Shown here one piece after another: positions 34,662 through 42,178 of a DNA stretch of 60,252 nucleotides. The notes beneath the pieces are model-generated. The model was given only the letters and a program-made list of their open reading frames with translations, was not told where the DNA came from and made no database searches. Each line of letters opens with the position of its first letter. Within the stretch, counting starts at the first letter, position 1. The DNA is from Pseudomonadota bacterium (GTDB lineage Bacteria; Pseudomonadota; Gammaproteobacteria; Steroidobacterales; Steroidobacteraceae), in NCBI GenBank assembly GCA_021790795.1, contig JAJYFU010000004.1:1-60252 (forward strand), given 5' to 3'. The position numbers and the translations under genes are program-made.

Positions 34662-35489
34662 ATGAGTCATCTGGATCTGGCGGTGCTCGGCTCCGGCAAC
34701 ATGGGCCGCGCCCTGATCGGAGGGTTGCTGCGCCAGGGCACGCGGCCTGAGCGAATCCGCGTGGGCGAGCCTTCGGCGCAGGCGCGTCAGGCACTCGAGC
34801 GCGAATTCGGCGTGGCGGCAACCGCTGACAACATTACCGCCGTGCGGGACGCGAATGTCGTGGTCGTCGCCGTCAAACCACAGGATGTCGCGGCGGTGCT
34901 GAAGCCGCTGGCGCCCGAGTTCGCGCGCGCTCGACCCGTCGTGCTCTCGGTCGCCGCCGGCGTGCGCATCGCCGCATTGCGCGCCTGGTGCGGCGACCGG
35001 ATACCGGTCATACGCGCCATGCCCAACCGCCCGGCGCTGGTGGGCGCGGGGGTGAGCGGGCTGTACGCCCCGACGGATGTGGCCGCCGCCCAGGTCGATC
35101 TGATCGAGCACATTATGGGCTCCGTCGGGGAGGTCGTGCGCGTCGAGACCGAGGCGGGGCTGGACGTGGTGACGGCACTCTCCGGCAGCGGCCCGGCGTA
35201 TTTCTTCCTGCTGGCGGAGTTGCTGGCCGAGGCCGGCGGCCGACTCGGGCTACCGGCGCCCGCCGCTCATCGGCTGAGTGTCGCCACACTCTACGGCGCA
35301 GGTCTCCTGGCGCACTCCGGCAGCGGGGATCTGCCGCAGCTGCGCGCGGAAGTGACCTCGAAGGGCGGCACCACCGAGGCGGCGCTGCGCGCGTTCGCCG
35401 CGGCCGATCTGGCTGGAATCGTGGAGCGCGCCGTCGAGGCGGCCGCCGCGCGCAGCCGAGAGCTTGCCCAGCAGTACGATGCCGACTGA
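34662..35489 (+). CDS. proC: Pyrroline-5-carboxylate reductase
   Basis: Last step of proline synthesis, NAD(P)H-dependent. The 275-residue protein begins MSHLDLAVLGSGNMGRALIG, the dinucleotide-binding motif. It has VVVAVKPQDVAAVL, VIRAMPNRPALVGAGVSGLY, VTALSGSGPAYFFLLAELL and the C-terminal LRAEVTSKGGTTEAALRAF. I chose the ATG at 34662 by homology. An in-frame ATG at 34617 that overlaps the yggS stop (ATGA) would add 15 residues. Confidence 0.95.
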   Translation: MSHLDLAVLGSGNMGRALIGGLLRQGTRPERIRVGEPSAQARQALEREFGVAATADNITAVRDANVVVVAVKPQDVAAVLKPLAPEFARARPVVLSVAAGVRIAALRAWCGDRIPVIRAMPNRPALVGAGVSGLYAPTDVAAAQVDLIEHIMGSVGEVVRVETEAGLDVVTALSGSGPAYFFLLAELLAEAGGRLGLPAPAAHRLSVATLYGAGLLAHSGSGDLPQLRAEVTSKGGTTEAALRAFAAADLAGIVERAVEAAAARSRELAQQYDAD

Positions 35490-35510
35490 CCCACAGCACG
35501 CACCCCGTCC

Positions 35511-36041
35511 ATGAGCGCCATCATCTTCATCGTTCAAACGCTGCTCTCGCTGGCACTGTTCGCGGTGCTGGCGCGATTGATTCTGCAGCTGTCACATGCG
35601 GACTTCCGCAATCCGCTGTGCCAGGCCATCGTGCGGCTGACCAATCCGCTGGTCCTGCCGTTGCGGCGCGTGTTGCCGCCCATTGGCAAAGTGGATACCG
35701 CTTCGGTCGTCGCGGTGGTTCTGGTCGCCGCCATCGAGGTGGCCGTGGTGTTCGCGCTAGAGGGTATCGTCTCGGTGGGCCCGTTGGCGTGGCTGCATGA
35801 GGTGGCGCTGCAAATCGTCCGGATGCTGCTGCAGACGTACTTCTTTGCCATCATTCTCTACGCCCTGCTGAGCTTCATCGCACCCGGGGGCTATTCTCCG
35901 TTCCAGTCGGTCCTGGCCTCGGTGTGCGAGCCACCGCTGCGACCCTTCCGGCGGATCATTCCGGCGATTGCCGGCATCGATCTCTCGCCCCTCTGGGCAT
36001 GCATCGTGATCGAGGCGCTGCTGATCCTGCTACGAAACTGA
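35511..36041 (+). CDS. yggT: YggT family membrane protein
   Basis: Integral membrane protein of 176 residues with two YggT repeats. The first covers FIVQTLLSLALFAVLARLIL, LSHADFRNPLCQAIVRLTNP and LVLPLRRVLPP. The second covers YFFAIILYALLSFIAPGGYS and PFQSVLASVCEPPLRPFRRI. About four membrane helices are seen. The biochemical role is unknown (osmotic tolerance and membrane protein assembly have been proposed for relatives). The yggU/DUF167 gene that often follows is not present. Confidence 0.93.
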   Translation: MSAIIFIVQTLLSLALFAVLARLILQLSHADFRNPLCQAIVRLTNPLVLPLRRVLPPIGKVDTASVVAVVLVAAIEVAVVFALEGIVSVGPLAWLHEVALQIVRMLLQTYFFAIILYALLSFIAPGGYSPFQSVLASVCEPPLRPFRRIIPAIAGIDLSPLWACIVIEALLILLRN

Positions 36042-36402
36042 GGGCCGGCGCGGTCGCGAACCTGAACCGCGCGATGCGCAACACATCAACCGGCAACGCC
36101 AAGATCCGGAACTGGTTGAAAATTCACGGCAGCTGTCGTCGGGATGCATTCGTATGCGGCCTCGCTCGTCGCGCGACAATATCCGTAGAGGTGAGCGGCG
36201 ACGGTTTGCTCGTACGGGTTGGCGTGCCGCCGCAGGGCTGGCGCCCATGGCATGCACTTGGCGTGCCGAAGGCCGACGTTTCACCGTATGGCGGTGCGAA
36301 AAAGACGCGGCGGAGACGACCGGATCGGGTCCGTGCCCAAGCCTGCCCCGCGGCTGACGCCACAGGGGCGCAAAAACCCTTGGAAAAAAGCCGTTTCGGC
36401 TT
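36042..36402. other. Gene-free interval between yggT and the HU-like gene
   Basis: About 360 bp without a supportable gene. A long plus-strand frame crosses it but has no recognisable domain and irregular composition; one short stretch (GDGLLVRVGVPPQG) vaguely recalls DUF167/YggU but nothing around it does. A weak hairpin (AAGCCG-TTT-CGGCTT at about 36389-36403) is followed by T residues only on the minus strand, where there is no gene. Confidence 0.4.
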
Positions 36403-36451
36403 GCCTGCGCGCAAAAAAAACAGTTGCGCAGGCGTGTCCATGTGCTATTTT
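36403..36451 (+). promoter_or_regulatory. Promoter of the HU-like gene with an overlapping inverted repeat
   Basis: -35 TTGCGC (36424-36429), a 16-bp spacer and -10 TATTTT (36446-36451), about 70 bp before the HU-like ATG. The -35 lies in the right arm of the inverted repeat GCCTGCGC (36403-36410) and GCGCAGGC (36426-36433), whose centre is an A8 tract. This could be an operator for autoregulation; that is inference. Confidence 0.5.
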
Positions 36452-36520
36452 CCGCGGCGATTCGTAATTGCGCGGCTGCACAACAGCGCGCACGTTCATT
36501 CATTCGAGGAGTGGCGCAAT

Positions 36521-36835
36521 ATGGCGAAAAAGGGTAGCGCTCCGACCAAGTCGGAAGTCCTGACTCAAATCTCCAAAGACACGGGGCTCTCGCGCAAGCA
36601 GGTCGGCAGCGTGTTCGATTCGCTCAATGGCGTGATCAAGAAGAGCCTGCGGAGCAATGGTCTGTTCACCATGCCCGGGTTGCTGAAGATGAAGGTCGTA
36701 AAGAAACCGGCCACGAAGGCACGCGAGGGAATCAACCCATTCACCGGGGAGAAGATGATGTTCAAGGCAAAGCCGGCCAGCAAGAAGGTCCGCGTGATGC
36801 CGCTGAAGAACCTCAAGGCGATGGTCAATTCCTGA
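36521..36835 (+). CDS. HU-family DNA-binding protein
   Basis: Histone-like nucleoid protein of 104 residues, very rich in Lys. The HU/IHF fold is visible: TKSEVLTQISKDTGLSRKQV (helical body), VIKKSLRSNGLFTMPGLLKM (beta) and an arm region with EGINPFTGEKMMFKAKPASK, ending VRVMPLKNLKAMVNS. The arm motif INPFTGE stands in for the RNPxTG of classical HU, and the N-terminus has an extra basic segment (MAKKGSAP). This matches a divergent HU-like group rather than HupA/HupB. The ATG is preceded by GAGGAG at nine bases, and a terminator follows 21 bp after the stop. Confidence 0.9.
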   Translation: MAKKGSAPTKSEVLTQISKDTGLSRKQVGSVFDSLNGVIKKSLRSNGLFTMPGLLKMKVVKKPATKAREGINPFTGEKMMFKAKPASKKVRVMPLKNLKAMVNS

Positions 36836-36855
36836 ACGCGCCGAGCGTGACGCTC

Positions 36856-36888
36856 AACGGGGTTCGCGGAGCGAACCCCGTTCATTTT
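36856..36888 (+). terminator. Intrinsic terminator after the HU-like gene
   Basis: Perfect 12-bp arms AACGGGGTTCGC and GCGAACCCCGTT with a 3-base loop, followed by CATTTTG. It lies 21 bp downstream of the stop codon. The short T tract is on the plus strand. Confidence 0.75.
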
Positions 36889-36926
36889 GCGGCGCGGAGC
36901 GGGCGTCGCTCAGGGATGGCGGCGCT

Positions 36927-37568
36927 TCAGTCCGAGGCGCACATGAACTGCACCACCGCTTCGCGCAGCGAGTGCAATCGTCCGTGAAAGAAATGCCCCG
37001 CGTCCGGGAAGCGGCGGATCAGGGCCGGCACGCTCTGACGCTGCGCCCACTGCAGCACCTCCTGCGGCTCGATCACCTCATCGGCGTCCCCCTGCACGAG
37101 CAGCCAGGGACAGCGCGGTGAGGGCACGCCGTCCATCGCCATCTTGGTGACGCCGGGCGCGACCAACACCAGCTTCCCCGGTTCGGCGCGCGCGGCGGCG
37201 CGCACGGCCACCGCTCCCCCGAAGGAAAAGCCCGCCAACCACAGCCCCGCGCCGCTCCAGCGGGCACGTCCGTACGCGATTGCCGCGAGCGCGTCCTCGG
37301 TCTCGCCACGACCCCCGTCGTAACCACCCGCGCTCGAGCCAACACCTCGGAAATTGAAGCGTATCGTCGGGGCGCCGCACTCCTCGAAGGCGCGCGCCAG
37401 GGTATAGACCACCTTGTTGTCGAGCGTTCCGCCGTAGAGCGGATGCGGATGGCACACCACGGCGAAATGTCCGGCGGGAGACGTGCCGTCCGGCGGCTCG
37501 CTCACCAGCGCTTCGAGCTGCCCGGCCGGTCCGGGCAGCAGCGTGCGCTGCGGCCGCGGCACCTTCAC
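36927..37568 (-). CDS. Alpha/beta hydrolase (COG2945-like)
   Basis: Predicted cytoplasmic hydrolase of 213 residues with unknown substrate. Features: AVVCHPHPLYGGTLDNKVVY, TIRFNFRGVGSSAGGYDGGR (oxyanion region), nucleophile elbow LAGFSFGGAVAVRAA (Ser), WLLVQGDADEVI (Asp) and PDAGHFFHGRL (His). This is the complete triad of the small dienelactone-hydrolase-like proteins. The frame extends far into htpG, but similarity starts at the GTG at 37568, which overlaps the htpG stop as GTGA. Confidence 0.88.
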   Translation of the reverse strand: MKVPRPQRTLLPGPAGQLEALVSEPPDGTSPAGHFAVVCHPHPLYGGTLDNKVVYTLARAFEECGAPTIRFNFRGVGSSAGGYDGGRGETEDALAAIAYGRARWSGAGLWLAGFSFGGAVAVRAAARAEPGKLVLVAPGVTKMAMDGVPSPRCPWLLVQGDADEVIEPQEVLQWAQRQSVPALIRRFPDAGHFFHGRLHSLREAVVQFMCASD

Positions 37569-39484
37569 GCGGCATGTCCGGCGGTAAGCTCCACCAACAG
37601 ACGGTTGAGCCTCTGGACGAACTCGGCCGGATCGCCAAGCTCCCCCCCCTCGGCGAGCTCGGCCTGCTCGTACAGCAGCACTGCAAGGGCCTGAAAGCGG
37701 TCCGTATCGCCGAGCTTCTCCAGATACTTCACCAGCGGATGATCGGTATTGAGCTCCAGGGCCGGATTGGACTCGGGCACCTTTTGCCCCGCTGCGGCCA
37801 GAATCTTGCGCATCCCGGCGCCGAGGTCGCTCTCCGCGCGAACCAGACAGGCCGGAGAGTCCTTCAGCCGGGTGCTGATGCGCACCTCGGTGATGCGCTC
37901 GCCGATGGCGTCCTTGACGCGCTTCAGCAGACCCTTGCTTTCCTTGAGCGCAGCTTCGCGCCGATTGCGGTCCGCCTCGTTCTCGAGCGGGCCAAGGGCA
38001 AGGTCGCCGCGCGCGACGTCCTTGAAACGCTTGCCCTCGAAAGCCTCCAGCTGCCCCATCATCCACTCGTCGATGCGCTCCCCGAGCAGCAGCACTTCCA
38101 GCCCCTGCTCGGTGAGCCGCTCTATATAGGGGCTGTGGCGCGCCGCCCGGACGTTCTCGGCGACGACGTAGTATATGTGCTCCTGACCGGGCTTCATCCG
38201 CGCCACGTATTGCGCCAGGCTCACTGTGGGCTCATCGGTCGACTCGTGCGTGCTGGCGAAACGCAGCAGCGCGAGCAGCGTAGACCGGTTGGCCGCGTCC
38301 TGTACGACGCCCTCCTTCAGCGCCGGCGCGAACTCCTTCCAGAACGAGGCGAATTTTTCGGGCTCGTCCTGGGCAAGCTTCGCGAGCATGTCGAGCACCC
38401 GCTTGGTGAGACTGCCGCGAATCGCCTCCACCTCGGGCTCGCGCTGCAGCAGTTCCCGCGAAACGTTCAGCGGCAGGTCGCTCGAGTCGACCACGCCTTT
38501 GATGAAACGCAGATACAGCGGCAGGAACTGCTCGGCATCGTCCATGATGAAGACGCGCTTGACGTACAGCTTCAGGCCGTGTGCCGCATCACGCTGCCAC
38601 AGGTCGAACGGTGCGCGACCCGGGACATAGAGCAGGCTCGTATATTCGCGCTTGCCCTCGACCCGATTGTGGCTCCATGCGAGCGGCTCGCTGAAATCGT
38701 GGGCCAGATGCTGGTAGAACTGACGGTACTCCTCGTCGCTGATCTCGGCGCGCGGCCGCACCCACAGAGCTGTCGCCTGATTGACCGTCTCGTACTCGAG
38801 CGAAGCCTCGCCTTCTTTGCGCATCCGTACCGGGAAGGCGATGTGGTCGGAATAGCGCCGGATCAGTCCGCGCAGCCGGAAGGGGTCCGCGAATTCCTTC
38901 GCCTCCGGCTTCAAATGCAGCTTCACGGCTGTGCCCCGCGCCTCGCGCGTAACGCTCTCGACGGTGAATTCCCCGTCGGCATTCGATTCCCAGCGGACTG
39001 CGGACTCGGCCGGCTCGCCGGCCCGCCGCGAGAGCACCTCGACGCGCTCGGCGACGATGAAGGCCGAATAGAACCCCACGCCGAACTGACCGATCAGCTG
39101 CGAATCCTTCTGCCGATCGCCCGAGAGTGAGCGAAAGAATTCCGCCGTGCCGGAGCGCGCGATGGTGCCGAGATTCGCCACCGCCTCCTCGCGCGTCATG
39201 CCGATCCCGTTGTCCACGACGGTGATCGTGCCCGCCTCGGGATCGGCATCGATCCGAATCGCGAGTTCCGCATCACGCTCGAGCAGCTCCGGAGCGCTGA
39301 TCGCCGCAAAGCGCAGCCGGTCATTGGCATCAGAGGCATTGGAGATCAGCTCGCGCAGGAAGATTTCCCGGTGGCTGTACAGGGAATGGATCATGAGCTT
39401 CAGCAGCTCACGCACCTCGGCCTGAAAGCCGTGCGTCTGCCGGTCTGAAGCGGGGCTGGAAGGGGTCTCGGCGGGGGGGGTCAC
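37565..39484 (-). CDS. htpG: Hsp90-family chaperone HtpG
   Basis: ATP-dependent chaperone of 639 residues. The GHKL ATPase domain has FLRELISNASDANDRLRFAA, TVVDNGIGMTREEAVANLGT and IGQFGVGFYSAFIVAERVEV. The middle domain carries RVFIMDDAEQFLPLYLRFIK and GVVDSSDLPLNVSRELLQ, and the C-terminal dimerisation domain ends in LLVELTAGHAA. The NASDAND variant replaces the usual NASDAADK. The start is a GTG with AGGAG seven bases upstream. A heat-shock-type promoter lies just before. Confidence 0.97.
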   Translation of the reverse strand: MTPPAETPSSPASDRQTHGFQAEVRELLKLMIHSLYSHREIFLRELISNASDANDRLRFAAISAPELLERDAELAIRIDADPEAGTITVVDNGIGMTREEAVANLGTIARSGTAEFFRSLSGDRQKDSQLIGQFGVGFYSAFIVAERVEVLSRRAGEPAESAVRWESNADGEFTVESVTREARGTAVKLHLKPEAKEFADPFRLRGLIRRYSDHIAFPVRMRKEGEASLEYETVNQATALWVRPRAEISDEEYRQFYQHLAHDFSEPLAWSHNRVEGKREYTSLLYVPGRAPFDLWQRDAAHGLKLYVKRVFIMDDAEQFLPLYLRFIKGVVDSSDLPLNVSRELLQREPEVEAIRGSLTKRVLDMLAKLAQDEPEKFASFWKEFAPALKEGVVQDAANRSTLLALLRFASTHESTDEPTVSLAQYVARMKPGQEHIYYVVAENVRAARHSPYIERLTEQGLEVLLLGERIDEWMMGQLEAFEGKRFKDVARGDLALGPLENEADRNRREAALKESKGLLKRVKDAIGERITEVRISTRLKDSPACLVRAESDLGAGMRKILAAAGQKVPESNPALELNTDHPLVKYLEKLGDTDRFQALAVLLYEQAELAEGGELGDPAEFVQRLNRLLVELTAGHAA

Positions 39485-39515
39485 GGTCCACTCCTAGATC
39501 ACTGCGGAGCGAACC

Positions 39516-39543
39516 ATTTTGGGCACGCCGAAGCGTTTTTCAA
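39516..39543 (-). promoter_or_regulatory. Sigma-32 (heat-shock) promoter of htpG
   Basis: On the minus strand: TTGAAA (39538-39543), a 14-bp spacer and CCCAAAAT (39516-39523). This is close to the RpoH consensus (TTGAAA, 13-14 bp, CCCCATnT). It lies about 30 bp upstream of the GTG start. It agrees with the known RpoH control of htpG. Confidence 0.6.
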
Positions 39544-39580
39544 TGCGTGGGCGCGGATTCGTGCCGCGCCGGCCGCACAC

Positions 39581-39733
39581 TCAGGCCGGTAGCCTCAGCA
39601 GCTGCTCGATTGCGCTGCTCCAGGCCGGGCGCCGCGGCAAGGTCATGACCTCGGCCATCACCTCGCGGGTAACGTGACGCACCAGCGCCGCCAGATCATC
39701 CAGCTCGTCCCACCAGAGCATCACGAATTCCAT
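39581..39733 (-). CDS. Small protein of unknown function (50 aa)
   Basis: A 50-residue acidic-start protein (MEFVMLWWDELDDLAALVRH, then VTREVMAEVMTLPRRPAW). It is probably one or two amphipathic helices with no membrane segment. The ATG lies 10 bases after the stop of the neighbouring 88-residue gene, with GGACAG as ribosome-binding site, so the two are cotranscribed. Codon usage (G/C third positions) matches real genes. I do not recognise the family. Confidence 0.6.
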   Translation of the reverse strand: MEFVMLWWDELDDLAALVRHVTREVMAEVMTLPRRPAWSSAIEQLLRLPA

Positions 39734-39743
39734 CGGTCTGTCC

Positions 39744-40010
39744 TCAGTGATTGGGCGCCGCCGGGCCTTTGCTCGAGGACGACTCGGCGCTGGCGTCGGG
39801 CGCGTCCTCGGCCCAGGTGCTGCGCATGCGCTCGGCCCAATTCTTGTAATTGGACCACGTATTGAGACTGCGCGTGATCGCCTCGTGACGTGCCCGAACA
39901 TTCTGCATGCGATCGAGCCAGGTCGGAAACGGTGCGGGCGGCGTGCCCGTGACGGCCCGCTCCTCTTTCACATCGGGCGGAGCGCCGCGCTCCCTGAAAG
40001 ATGAACTCAT
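39744..40010 (-). CDS. Small protein of unknown function (88 aa)
   Basis: An 88-residue protein with disordered ends (Ser/Pro/Ala-rich) and a central helical segment, PTWLDRMQNVRARHEAITRS and LNTWSNYKNWAERMRSTWAE, rich in Trp, Arg and Glu. The ATG at 40010 has GAGGTG six bases upstream. It is followed 10 bp later by the 50-residue gene and then htpG on the same strand. I do not recognise a family. A partner relation with the 50-residue protein is inferred from the coupling. Confidence 0.6.
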   Translation of the reverse strand: MSSSFRERGAPPDVKEERAVTGTPPAPFPTWLDRMQNVRARHEAITRSLNTWSNYKNWAERMRSTWAEDAPDASAESSSSKGPAAPNH

Positions 40011-40180
40011 GGACGCACCTCGGACAACGGGAGTCCAGGGTACGTTCCGCACGCCCATGGCGCAGGTACTGGTTCACAGGCGCTTCGGCTCGCGGGGGTT
40101 CAATGAGCGGATGAATCGGCTTATGCAACGAGGCCCGTGATTATGTCGCATGGCGCCGACGCCGGGATCCCTTTGAAAGC

Positions 40181-41566
40181 CTACGCGACCAGCCGATAGA
40201 CCGGCCGGTAGGTGCTTCCGGGCAGTTTCATGCGGCCCTGCGCGACGAACGCCGCGAGCAACTGATCGAGCAGTTGCATGATGCCGCGGTCACCGGTGAG
40301 CTCGTACGGCCCGTGCTGCTCGATCGCGCGGATGCCGTGCTCTTTGACGTTGCCCGTAACGATGCCCGAAAAAGCCCGGCGCAGATTCGCCGCAAGCTCG
40401 TGCACCGGCTGATCGCGCCCGAGGTCGAGCGCGCGCATCGACGGATGCGTGACCGCGAATGGATGCTGGAACTGCGGCCGGATCGACAGCAGCCAGTTGA
40501 AGTTATAGGCGTCCTTGCGCTGGCGGCGGAATTCCCGCACCGCTTCGATGCCACGTACCATGTGGCGGCCGACCTCAGCCGGATCGTCGATGACGATGCT
40601 GAGGTGGCCGACCGCCGTCTCGCCGAGCGTACCGCGTATGAAATGGCGGATCTGCTCGAAGTAAGCGGCGCTCGAGCGCGGGCCGGTGAGCACGACGGGG
40701 AAGGGCTGATCGCGATTGGCCGGATCGAGCAGGATGCCGAGCAGGTAGAGAATCTCCTCGAGCGTGCCGGCGCCCCCCGGGAGCACCACGATGCCGTGGG
40801 CGAAGCGCGCGAACGCCTCGAGACGCTTCTCGATGTCCGGCATGATCACCAAGTGATTGACGATGGGGTTCGGCGGCTCGGCGGCGATGATGCCGGGCTC
40901 GGTGATGCCGATGTACCGCCCACGCTCGATGCGCTGCTTGGCATGTCCGATGGTCGCCCCCTTCATCGGCCCCTTCATCGCGCCCGGACCACACCCGGTG
41001 CAGACATCGAGCCCGCGCAGGCCCAGCTCATAGCCGACCCGCTTGGAATACTTGTACTCCTCGTTGCCGATCGAGTGTCCGCCCCAGCACACCACCAGGT
41101 TGGGATGTGTGTTGAACTCGAGCAGCTGCGCGTTGCGCAGGATATGGAACACCGCATTGGTGATCGAGCCGGAATCGGTCAGGTCGAACCGGCCGGCATC
41201 CATGACCTCGTTCGAGGTGAAGACGATGTCGCGCAGCACCGCAAACAGGTGCTCCTTGATGCCCCGGATCATCTGGCCATCGACGAAAGCGGTACCGGGC
41301 GCATGGTGCATCTCCAGGTGGATGCCCCACGGCTGGCGCTTGATGCGCACTTCGAAGTCGCGGTAGCGGTCGAAGATCTCCTTGGCGTTATCGGTCTCGG
41401 CGCCGCTGTTGAGCACCGCCAGCGCGCATTGGCGGAACAGCGGATACAACCCGCGCTGCCCGGAATCGAGCAGCTTGGCGATTTCCTCCTGGGAGAGGTT
41501 CTCGAGACTGCCTCGGGGATGAACGCGCGCCTCGACGAAGTCGGGCCCGGAATCGTGCTCTTCCAT
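40181..41566 (-). CDS. ppnN: Nucleotide 5'-monophosphate nucleosidase PpnN (LOG family)
   Basis: Cleaves purine/pyrimidine nucleoside monophosphates to base and ribose 5-phosphate; in E. coli a (p)ppGpp-controlled enzyme. The 461-residue protein has the three-domain PpnN layout. The N-terminal domain has LSQEEIAKLLDSGQRGLYPL. The central Rossmann LOG domain has VVCWGGHSIGNEEYKYSKRV, TGCGPGAMKGPMKGA and IVVLPGGAGTLEEILYLLGI (PGGxGTxxE motif). The C-terminal DUF3412-like domain contains RPQFQHPFAVTHPSM. The ATG at 41566 aligns with the E. coli start (454 residues). Confidence 0.94.
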   Translation of the reverse strand: MEEHDSGPDFVEARVHPRGSLENLSQEEIAKLLDSGQRGLYPLFRQCALAVLNSGAETDNAKEIFDRYRDFEVRIKRQPWGIHLEMHHAPGTAFVDGQMIRGIKEHLFAVLRDIVFTSNEVMDAGRFDLTDSGSITNAVFHILRNAQLLEFNTHPNLVVCWGGHSIGNEEYKYSKRVGYELGLRGLDVCTGCGPGAMKGPMKGATIGHAKQRIERGRYIGITEPGIIAAEPPNPIVNHLVIMPDIEKRLEAFARFAHGIVVLPGGAGTLEEILYLLGILLDPANRDQPFPVVLTGPRSSAAYFEQIRHFIRGTLGETAVGHLSIVIDDPAEVGRHMVRGIEAVREFRRQRKDAYNFNWLLSIRPQFQHPFAVTHPSMRALDLGRDQPVHELAANLRRAFSGIVTGNVKEHGIRAIEQHGPYELTGDRGIMQLLDQLLAAFVAQGRMKLPGSTYRPVYRLVA

Positions 41567-41580
41567 GCTGGAACGAAGGC

Positions 41581-42114
41581 TCAGGGTTGGATGTCGATCG
41601 GCGTGCCGTCGCGGGTCATCATCCAGATCTGCATCATGTCGGCATCGGAGACGGCGATACAGCCGTCGGTCCAATCGCTGTGCAGATAGTAGGACAGCGG
41701 GGCGGTCAATCGGTTCGGCAGACCATGGATCATGATCTCGCCCCCGGGGCGCCAGCCGTGTGCCCGGGCGAAGGCCCGCTGGGCCTGATCGGGATAGGAA
41801 ATCTGGATGGACAGGAAGAATTCGCTGCGCGGATCACGCCGCACGAGCTTGTACCATCCCTGCGGGGTCCGGAAGTCGCCGGACCGTCTCTTCTGCCCCC
41901 GGGGCATGAGACCGAGATGGATCTTGAACGAACGCACCACGTCGTTGCCGTCCATCAGGAACAGACGCCGCTCGTGCTTCTTCACCAGCACGTATTGAAC
42001 CTTTGGAAGATGCGGGTCGGCCTGCAGGGCGACCCGCGCCATCCTGGGAGCCGCGTGGGCGATTGCCGCGGCAGCGCCGAGCGCGGCCGTCAGGATGATT
42101 GTGGAAGGACGCAT
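41581..42114 (-). CDS. L,D-transpeptidase (YkuD domain)
   Basis: Exported protein of 177 residues. The signal peptide is MRPSTIILTAALGAAAAIAH, cleaved near AHA-AP. The catalytic domain begins VQYVLVKKHERRLFLMDGND and has RSGDFRTPQGWYKLV. The active-site region is IMIHGLPNR followed by HSDWTDGCIAVSDADM, with the nucleophile Cys. TDGCIAVSD replaces the usual SHGCIRM. It would form 3-3 cross-links or attach proteins to peptidoglycan. It lies 14 bp upstream of ppnN on the same strand. Confidence 0.93.
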   Translation of the reverse strand: MRPSTIILTAALGAAAAIAHAAPRMARVALQADPHLPKVQYVLVKKHERRLFLMDGNDVVRSFKIHLGLMPRGQKRRSGDFRTPQGWYKLVRRDPRSEFFLSIQISYPDQAQRAFARAHGWRPGGEIMIHGLPNRLTAPLSYYLHSDWTDGCIAVSDADMMQIWMMTRDGTPIDIQP

Positions 42115-42178
42115 GCTTTCATTATAGACGCGAGCGGCGGCGGGTGGCGTACCGGCTTCGCGCCCCGCGACGTGGCGC

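Noticed and set aside
35924-36520. Upstream extension of the HU-like reading frame, with a faint DUF167/YggU resemblance
   Set aside because: Only about 14 residues resemble DUF167, and the rest does not. The promoter and ribosome-binding site lie inside this stretch, just before the HU ATG.
40274-41689. 471-codon plus-strand frame opposite ppnN
   Set aside because: Antisense shadow with no domain; ppnN is conserved over its full length.
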